Source of the DNA: SAT2750 sp964476375
Lineage (GTDB): Bacteria; Planctomycetota; Planctomycetia; Pirellulales; Pirellulaceae
Assembly (NCBI GenBank): GCA_964476375.1
Contig: CAYYZW010000214.1
Span: forward strand, 1 to 18,881
Direction of reading: 5' to 3'
Length of the DNA: 18,881 nucleotides
The position numbers were made by a program, and so were the translations under genes. The stretch's first letter is position 1. Every line of letters starts with the position of its first letter. Positions 7,043 through 12,404 of this stretch are shown here, piece by piece. A model generated the notes under the pieces. It was not told where the DNA came from, did not search any database, and worked only from the letters and a program-made list of their open reading frames with translations.

Positions 7043-8383
7043 ATGCCGTACTGGAAATGGATACGCGGTGTGACCGTCCTGGCGGTCATCCTTGTCACGC
7101 TGCGACTGGAACTGTCCCCCGCTGGCAGCGACAGCTATCCCACCAGGCCGATCACCCTGGTGATTCCTTTCGCCCCGGGGGGGGAGAGTGATTTCTTCGG
7201 GCGCGAGATCCAGAAAGCGATCCGGGACCACGATCTCTTACCGGTGGAGATCGTGATCCAGAACGTTCAGGGAGCCGGGGCCACCATCGGGAGCGGGCGA
7301 GTACGGCGGGCCGCGCCGGACGGGTACACGATGCTGCTACTGCACGAGGCCCTGATCACCGCCCAGTCCTCGGGCAAGGTTCCCTACGGCCCCGAAGCAT
7401 TTGAGCCGATCGCTGCCACCGGCAAGCTGAACATGGTGATTGCCGTTCGAGAGGATTCCCCGTTCCAGACACTGAGCGAATTGATGGAGGAGGCGGCGGA
7501 TCGTCCCGACGAGCTTATCTTTGCAGCCAACCTGAACGCCCCGGTACACTATGCCGGCCTGATCCTGGAGAGCAATCAACCGGGAGCCGCCTTCCTCTAC
7601 ACGCAGATTGGCGGCGGATCCCATCGCTTCGAAGCCCTGGTGGGCGGCCACGCCGATGTCTCCGCCTTTTCCATGGGGGAATTTATTGCCTACCGGGCAG
7701 GTGGTATCCGTGCGCTGGCGGTCAGTTCCACCGAGCGGCACCCGGATGCACCGGAGATCATGACCACCGTGGAACAGGGCTACAATTTTGTGCATGCCAA
7801 CATGCACTTCTGGTGGTTCCCGCGGGGAACGGACCAGGCCAAAATCGATACCATCGCGAACGTGATCCAGAAGGCGATGGCCACCAAGCAGGTGCACGAG
7901 GCACTCGCCGCGAGGCTCTGTGAACCACTGGTCAAAACCGGCGAGGAGATGAAGTCCCAGCTCCAGGAGCGGATCAGCGCCATCCGGTCAGTGGACGCGA
8001 CAAGCCCGGATGTGATGCCCAATATCCCTCTCTGGATATCACTGGCCACGCTCCTGAGTCTGGTCCTGGCAGCCTGGAGCCACAGATCCCAAACAGCAGC
8101 CGGTGATACAGAAATCCCGCCGGACGAGGAGATCCGTTCGGGATATTTTCACCAGGTGCTTTTATTCTCAACGCTCACGCTCGCCTACCTCGCCTGCCTG
8201 GGCCTGTTGGAGATGGACTTCCGCATCCCCACGGTTCTGTTCATGGCTGCCATGGTTTACCTCGTCCGTCGCCGGGAGCCGACGATTTCTCTCTGGCGAG
8301 GTTTTCCCTGGGATCTCTGTATCCTCGTCCCGCTGCTGGTGCACCTGATATTCCACGTTTTCTTACAGGTGGATCTCCCCTAA
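7043..8383 (+). CDS. Fused tripartite tricarboxylate transporter: TctC binding protein joined to TctB membrane subunit
   Basis: This 446-residue protein joins two subunits that are normally separate. Residues about 8-22 are a signal peptide or N-terminal anchor. Residues 32-318 form a TctC/Bug-type solute-binding protein: YPTRPITLVIPFAPGGESD, VQGAGATIGSGRVRRAAPDGYTMLL, and GGGSHRFEALVGGHADVSAFS all match family signatures. Residues 328-346, 369-388, 394-409 and 422-441 are four hydrophobic segments, as expected for TctB. The last two thirds have no stop or frameshift between the parts, so the fusion is real in this sequence. The binding domain would be tethered to the outer face of the inner membrane. 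Start choice: ATG 7043 is used; an in-frame TTG at 7031 is possible, and neither has a Shine-Dalgarno. tctA follows after 11 bp. Transport is presumably driven by the proton or sodium gradient; the substrate is a carboxylate of unknown identity. Confidence 0.85.
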   Translation: MPYWKWIRGVTVLAVILVTLRLELSPAGSDSYPTRPITLVIPFAPGGESDFFGREIQKAIRDHDLLPVEIVIQNVQGAGATIGSGRVRRAAPDGYTMLLLHEALITAQSSGKVPYGPEAFEPIAATGKLNMVIAVREDSPFQTLSELMEEAADRPDELIFAANLNAPVHYAGLILESNQPGAAFLYTQIGGGSHRFEALVGGHADVSAFSMGEFIAYRAGGIRALAVSSTERHPDAPEIMTTVEQGYNFVHANMHFWWFPRGTDQAKIDTIANVIQKAMATKQVHEALAARLCEPLVKTGEEMKSQLQERISAIRSVDATSPDVMPNIPLWISLATLLSLVLAAWSHRSQTAAGDTEIPPDEEIRSGYFHQVLLFSTLTLAYLACLGLLEMDFRIPTVLFMAAMVYLVRRREPTISLWRGFPWDLCILVPLLVHLIFHVFLQVDLP

Positions 8384-8387
8384 AGGA
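8382..8387 (+). promoter_or_regulatory. Ribosome binding site supporting the GTG start of tctA
   Basis: AAAGGA overlaps the stop codon of the TctC-TctB gene and ends 7 nt before GTG 8395. This supports the non-ATG start and suggests coupled translation of the two transporter genes. Confidence 0.6.
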
Positions 8388-8394
8388 TGGACTG

Positions 8395-9879
8395 GTGATC
8401 GAGGCACTTACCGCACTTCAGGATGTCTTTACCGACCCTATGACCCTGGTCTGGGTGATCATCGGGACGACCCTCGGGATCACGGTCGGTGCTATCCCCG
8501 GCCTGACCGGTGCGATGCTGATTGCCCTGACCCTGCCGCTCACCTATAGCATGCAGCCGGAAGCTGCCATGGTCCTGCTGGTCTCGATGTATGTCGGTTC
8601 GATCAGCGGCGGGCTGATCACCGCAACCCTGCTACGGATGCCGGGAACACCGGCATCGGTGATTACCACGCTGGATGGATACCCACTCGCCCGCTCGGGC
8701 CGCCCCGGCCGTGCATTGGGGCTGGGCAGCATGTCCTCTTTTGTGGGGGGCTGCATCTCCTGGATCTTCCTGCTTCTGCTGGCCAGGCCGATTTCCCAGG
8801 TGGCGACCCGGCTCGGTTCCTTTGATTATTTTGCCCTGGTGGTGATGGCACTGGTCCTGATTGCATCGGTATCCGGCAGGTCACTCTGGAAAGGAATTTT
8901 CTCGGGCCTGCTGGGAATCCTGGTCACGCTCCCCGGGGAATCTCCCGCCAGCGGGACCAGTCGCTGGACCCTGGGCGTCGAACAGCTGAACGACGGACTG
9001 GCACTCCTGCCGGTACTGATTGGCCTTTTCGCCGTCAGCCAGATCCTTCACGAGGTTGGCCGCGGCGCGATGCCGGTGGAGGCCCCGGAGCTCCGGGGCA
9101 AGACCTTGCTGCTGGGCCTGGGAGACTGGTGGCGGCACCGGATCAACCTGCTGCGGTCCTCGGTGATTGGAACCTGGATCGGTATCCTCCCTGGCATCGG
9201 TGCCAACGTGGGAAGCGTGGTGGCCTACTCCACCGCCCGTGGGGTTTCCAAGACGCCGGAAAGGTTCGGCACGGGAGCCGAGGAGGGGATTGTTGCCAGC
9301 GAGGCCGCCAACAACGCCACCATCGGGGGTGCCCTGATCCCGCTGGTGTCGATGGGAATCCCTGGCAGCGTGATCGATGCCATCCTGCTGGGGGCCCTGG
9401 TCATGCATGGCTTGCAGCCGGGTGCCGTGCTGTTCCAGAACAATCCGTCGGTGGTCTACACGATCATTTTCACGATGTTCTTTGCCAATATCGCAATGTT
9501 TCTCTTGATGCTTGGATCGGTCCGCTGGATTTCGCGACTGGCTCTTGTCCCACGTTCACTCCTGCTTCCGCTGATCATGGTCTTCTGCGTGGTCGGTTCC
9601 TATGCCCTGAATAACCGCCTGTTTGATGTCTGGGTGATGCTTGGCTTCGGCCTGGTTGGATTTACGCTGGAGCGTTTCAAGGTACCGCTGGCACCTTTCG
9701 TGATCGGATTCGTACTTTCACCGATTGCGGAAAAGAAGCTGGGGGCCGGCCTGCAGGCCAGCAGTGGAAGCTGGTTACCATTGGTCAGCGAACCTTTCTC
9801 CCTGGTCTGCTGCCTGCTGGCACTTGGAATATTATGCCTGCCGTTCTGGAAACAGTGGCGTTCCCGACCAAGCGCCTAG
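8395..9879 (+). CDS. tctA: TctA, large membrane subunit of the tripartite tricarboxylate transporter
   Basis: This 494-residue membrane protein has the usual TctA length and its internal repeat. The first half has GAIPGLTGAM (residues 32-41), YVGSISGG (66-73) and MPGTPASVITTLDGYPLARSG (82-102). The second half repeats the theme with GILPGIGANVGS, a GTGAEEGIVASEAANNATIGGALIPL segment, and MGIPGS. About eleven or twelve hydrophobic stretches cover the rest. TctA forms the transport path and takes substrate from the TctC binding domain, here supplied by the fused protein encoded just upstream. It starts at GTG 8395 with a good ribosome binding site and ends 30 bp before a strong terminator hairpin, so it is the last gene of the operon. 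Confidence 0.95.
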   Translation: MIEALTALQDVFTDPMTLVWVIIGTTLGITVGAIPGLTGAMLIALTLPLTYSMQPEAAMVLLVSMYVGSISGGLITATLLRMPGTPASVITTLDGYPLARSGRPGRALGLGSMSSFVGGCISWIFLLLLARPISQVATRLGSFDYFALVVMALVLIASVSGRSLWKGIFSGLLGILVTLPGESPASGTSRWTLGVEQLNDGLALLPVLIGLFAVSQILHEVGRGAMPVEAPELRGKTLLLGLGDWWRHRINLLRSSVIGTWIGILPGIGANVGSVVAYSTARGVSKTPERFGTGAEEGIVASEAANNATIGGALIPLVSMGIPGSVIDAILLGALVMHGLQPGAVLFQNNPSVVYTIIFTMFFANIAMFLLMLGSVRWISRLALVPRSLLLPLIMVFCVVGSYALNNRLFDVWVMLGFGLVGFTLERFKVPLAPFVIGFVLSPIAEKKLGAGLQASSGSWLPLVSEPFSLVCCLLALGILCLPFWKQWRSRPSA

Positions 9880-9908
9880 CCAGGAATCTTGCCAGAGGCC
9901 CAAAAGGG

Positions 9909-9949
9909 AGCAGCCGGAACCTGCGCCTCCATGGCAGGTTCCGGCTGCT
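9909..9949. terminator. Bidirectional hairpin terminator between convergent genes
   Basis: A perfect 16-bp stem (9909-9924 with 9934-9949) closes a 9-nt loop. On the + strand only TTGATC follows. On the - strand the stem is followed by CCCTTTTG, a better U-run. It therefore likely terminates the C26 transcript and probably also the tctA operon. Confidence 0.75.
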
Positions 9950-9958
9950 TGATCGACC

Positions 9959-10043
9959 GGTCGGCAGCTGGAATGGGCATCCATGCCCACCCGGTTCAGC
10001 TGCTTGTCCGGCTGCCGATCACCAAGCCCCCCCGGCGATCGGC
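9959..10043. repeat. Cluster of overlapping inverted repeats in the convergent gap
   Basis: The 182-bp gap 9880-10061 holds several inverted repeats beside the terminator. TCGGCAGC (9961-9968) pairs with GCTGCCGA (10011-10018). Nested inside are GCAGCTG/CAGCTGC (9964-9970, 9997-10003) and TGGGCAT/ATGCCCA (9974-9980, 9983-9989). GCCGATC (10014-10020) can instead pair with GATCGGC (10037-10043), which excludes the first stem. No ORF of note is seen here. It is probably a 3'-UTR structure of the - strand gene. Confidence 0.5.
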
Positions 10044-10061
10044 ATCCCCCCTCTTCTGGTT

Positions 10062-10808
10062 TCAGGCAACCAGGCGCAACATCCCGTTACGTCCCTTCAC
10101 GCCCGCAACGAATTCTTCCATGATCCGGGCATCCAGGGCCGTGGCGGCCGGGGTTTCCGGATGGAATTGTGTACCGATTGCCAACCAGTTTTCCTGGTTA
10201 CTTTCAATTGCCTCGATTACGCCATCGGGGCTGTAGGCACTGACCATGAACTCCTCGGCCACCTCGTCAAGTGCCATGTGGTGCATGCTGCTGACGCGAA
10301 TCTCCCCGTCGCCGTAGACCTCTTCGAGCAGGGTTCCGGGAACCACTTCCAGGCCATGCCGGTGCCCGGGATCCTGCGGATCCTTGTGGGGAACAGCACT
10401 GGGCAGATCTTCCGGCAGGTGCAGGTAGAGATTTCCTCCCAGGCTGATATTGAGCAGTTGCATGCCGACGCCGATCCCGTAAACAGGCATCTGTCGCTTG
10501 ACAATCCGCTCCACCAGCAGCCTGTCAAAAATCTCCCGGCGGGGGTTCATCGTGCGAACGGATGGGTGCCGCATGAAACCGTCACGATTGGGATCGAGAT
10601 CCTGGCCGCCGATCAGCACGAATCCATGCAGGGTATCCAGCAGGCAGTCAATGTCCTCGACTTCTTCCAGGGGAGGGACGACCACGGGAATCCCACCGGC
10701 ACGGAGAATACAATCGGCATAGCCGGCCGAGAGGTAAGAAAAGTCAGGTGCCTCATTCTGAGGTTCCCGGTAGTCCGCATTCAATCCAATTAACGGTTTA
10801 TACTGCAT
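10062..10808 (-). CDS. Peptidase C26-like (gamma-glutamyl-GABA hydrolase family) protein lacking the catalytic Cys
   Basis: This 248-residue protein has the class I glutamine amidotransferase fold of the PuuD/C26 group. Matches are YADCILRAGGIPVVVPP (30-46), HGFVLIGGQDLDP (61-73), RREIFDRLLVERIVKRQMPVYGI (90-112), MQLLNISLGGNLYLHLPED (116-134), MHHMALDEVA, and QFHPE with His216 and Glu218 of the triad. The nucleophile elbow should read GICxGxQ but is GIGVGMQ, with Gly113 (codon GGC at 10470-10472) in place of Cys. The protein is otherwise intact, so it is probably a conserved non-hydrolase or binding protein rather than a decayed gene, or it uses another mechanism. AAAGGGA (complement of 10817-10823) is 8 nt before the ATG. 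It is convergent with tctA and divergent from the OleA-like gene. PuuD-type enzymes act in polyamine breakdown; nothing nearby supports that role. Confidence 0.85.
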   Translation of the reverse strand: MQYKPLIGLNADYREPQNEAPDFSYLSAGYADCILRAGGIPVVVPPLEEVEDIDCLLDTLHGFVLIGGQDLDPNRDGFMRHPSVRTMNPRREIFDRLLVERIVKRQMPVYGIGVGMQLLNISLGGNLYLHLPEDLPSAVPHKDPQDPGHRHGLEVVPGTLLEEVYGDGEIRVSSMHHMALDEVAEEFMVSAYSPDGVIEAIESNQENWLAIGTQFHPETPAATALDARIMEEFVAGVKGRNGMLRLVA

Positions 10809-11124
10809 CTATCAAATCCCTTTTCAGATACGCGTTTCATTTGACATGACAGCCCAGGTTCGCCTGGACCAGAAAAAACACCTTCAAGGTCTTTCCCAAC
10901 TCCTTGGTCCTGGGGTGGGAATCAACCTCTTGGGAAAGCAGGCGCCGAGATGAGCCTGCCTGTGAGTGAGCTGAAGAAAGTACCCGGAAGGTGCCGTGAA
11001 AAACTCACTCGGTGCGTGCGACGAATCTCCTTGTGTATTCGCCTGCGTCAAACGATGGGGGGATGCTTAAGACAGGGGCGATTGTGCCCTGTTGGCACAC
11101 CAGTGACAAACAAACCGTGTTATT

Positions 11125-11155
11125 TTGCGTTAAGGAAAATTTCGCCCACTATATG
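11125..11155 (+). promoter_or_regulatory. Weak candidate promoter for the OleA-like gene
   Basis: TTGCGT (11125-11130) and TATATG (11150-11155) are separated by 19 bp, slightly long. The segment is the most AT-rich of the gap. Transcription would start near 11162, at the edge of the AGCACTT repeat, leaving a leader of about 125 nt. Confidence 0.28.
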
Positions 11156-11162
11156 CTGTGCA

Positions 11163-11184
11163 AGCACTTTAAGTGCTAGCACTT
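11163..11184. promoter_or_regulatory. Operator-like triple half-site AGCACTT/AAGTGCT
   Basis: Three copies of one 7-mer alternate in orientation: AGCACTT (11163-11169), AAGTGCT (11171-11177) and AGCACTT (11178-11184). The last two make a perfect 14-bp palindrome. The position just after a candidate -10 box suits a repressor operator. No regulator gene is encoded in the window, so the binding protein is unknown. Confidence 0.45.
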
Positions 11185-11213
11185 TCCGCAGGGAACAACG
11201 GGGCCCCTCGCTT

Positions 11214-11232
11214 CCCCCGGCACCGCCGGGGG
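11214..11232 (+). repeat. GC-rich hairpin in the leader of the OleA-like gene
   Basis: CCCCCGGC (11214-11221) pairs perfectly with GCCGGGGG (11225-11232) across a 3-nt ACC loop. It is followed by ATTATTCTGG, which has too few Ts for a standard terminator. It ends 56 nt before the start codon and could slow transcription or protect the mRNA. Confidence 0.5.
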
Positions 11233-11288
11233 ATTATTCTGGACATCAGCCACGGGTTCTATTCGCATGGTGTGGGAAAGCAGTTTTC

Positions 11289-12398
11289 ATGCAGTTTCAA
11301 CGAGTCAGGCTTGCTTCGATCGGTTACACGATCCCGCCGGAAGTCGTCCAGAGCGACCAGATCGAGCAGCAGCTTGCCCCGCTTTACGAGCGCCTTGAGC
11401 TTCCCCCTGGTCGGCTGGAGTTAATGACTGGCATCCAGCAGCGGCGACAATGGCCACGTGGCACGATGCCCAGTGATCGCAGTGCCGAGAGCTGCCGCCA
11501 TGCCCTCCAGGCAGCGGGACTCTCCGGCCGGCAGATCGACCTGCTTGTGCATGCCAGTGTCTGTCGTGACTACCTGGAACCGGCCACCGCATGTCGTGTC
11601 CACCACCTGCTGGGGCTTGAAGCGGATTGCCTGACCTACGACGTCTCCAATGCCTGCCTGGGCCTGCTCAACGGCATGATCCAGGCGGCTGCAATGATCG
11701 ATACCGGCCAGGTTCGATCTGCCCTCGTCGTGGGAACCGAGGTCAGCCGTCACCTCATGGAAACCACCATCGAGTCACTGAACAAGGATACATCACTCAC
11801 TCGCCAGGATATCAAGCTGGCCCTCGCCTCCCTGACGATCGGCTCGGCCAGCGCCGCGATCCTGCTGGCCCACGAGGACCTTGCCCCGGATGCCAGCCCC
11901 CTGCTGACGGCCACGGCGATTGCCAATACAGAGCACCACGAACTGTGCCAGAGCACACGGGACGTGGCGGTCGGTGAACAGATGCAACCGACGATGCAGA
12001 CCGACAGCGAGACCCTGATGCACGAGGGAATTGCCACCGCGACCACAGCTTTCCAGCGTTTCCTTGACCAATCCGGCTGGTCCGCTGACCAGATTGACCG
12101 CACCATCTGTCACCAGGTGGGCGGGGCACACCGGGCCAGCCTGCTCGCGGCCCTGCAGCTTGACATGGCCAGGGATTTTGCGACCTTTCCCTGGCTCGGC
12201 AATACCGGCTCGGTCGCCCTGCCGGTCACACTCGCGATGGCTGCCGAACAGCAGTTCCTCGAGTCCGACCAGCAGCTTGCCCTGATGGGGATCGGCTCGG
12301 GCATCAACTGCCTGATGCTTGGCACGCGATGGGCCCGGACGGCGGTGGCGGGCAACAGCGGGCTGGTCGATATCCCCCAGGCAACCCTCTCCAGCTAG
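11289..12398 (+). CDS. oleA: OleA-like thiolase (beta-ketoacyl synthase III family)
   Basis: This 369-residue thiolase-fold protein resembles OleA, which joins two fatty acyl-CoAs head to head in long-chain olefin or ketone synthesis. The segments SVCRDYLEPATACRVHHLLGL (90-110) and DVSNACLGLLNGM (118-130) are very close to what I recall of Xanthomonas OleA. Active-site residues are Cys123, His275 (CHQVGGAH) and Asn305 (GNTGS). Glu97 is the loop glutamate that distinguishes OleA from FabH. In Xanthomonas OleA the corresponding residues are Cys143, Glu117, His285 and Asn315, giving consistent offsets of 20 and then 10. MGIGSGINCLM near the C-terminus also fits. The frame is open back to ATG 10950, but the upstream part shows no family similarity, so 11289 is chosen. 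No oleB, oleC or oleD lies nearby. It ends 6 bp from the convergent acnA stop. Confidence 0.82.
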   Translation: MQFQRVRLASIGYTIPPEVVQSDQIEQQLAPLYERLELPPGRLELMTGIQQRRQWPRGTMPSDRSAESCRHALQAAGLSGRQIDLLVHASVCRDYLEPATACRVHHLLGLEADCLTYDVSNACLGLLNGMIQAAAMIDTGQVRSALVVGTEVSRHLMETTIESLNKDTSLTRQDIKLALASLTIGSASAAILLAHEDLAPDASPLLTATAIANTEHHELCQSTRDVAVGEQMQPTMQTDSETLMHEGIATATTAFQRFLDQSGWSADQIDRTICHQVGGAHRASLLAALQLDMARDFATFPWLGNTGSVALPVTLAMAAEQQFLESDQQLALMGIGSGINCLMLGTRWARTAVAGNSGLVDIPQATLSS

Positions 12399-12404
12399 GG
12401 CAGC

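Larger units (their letters stand above)
10809..11288. other. 480-bp structured intergenic region between divergent genes
   Basis: This is the longest gap in the window. It holds the C26 ribosome binding site (complement of 10817-10823) and a 9-bp inverted repeat CTTTCCCAA/TTGGGAAAG (10891-10899, 10930-10938). It also has a small hairpin TGTGCC-CTGTT-GGCACA near 11084-11100, a candidate promoter (11125-11155), a triple half-site (11163-11184) and a GC-rich hairpin (11214-11232). An 11-nt direct repeat TGGGAAAGCAG occurs at 10931-10941 and 11273-11283, each just ahead of an in-frame ATG (10950 and 11289). No separate small gene is convincing. A structured leader RNA or small RNA is possible. 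Confidence 0.5.

Noticed and set aside
9834..10793. 319-codon + strand frame crossing the terminator and antisense to the C26 gene
   Set aside because: It runs through a terminator hairpin and opposite a recognisable protein, with no motif of its own.
10841..10846. Perfect TTGACA -35 hexamer on the + strand
   Set aside because: No -10-like hexamer lies 15-19 bp downstream (the sequence there is GC-rich), so it is probably chance.
10950..11288. Upstream in-frame start (ATG 10950) for the OleA-like protein
   Set aside because: The extra 113 residues show no family similarity and cover promoter- and operator-like sequence. OleA residue offsets fit the start at 11289.
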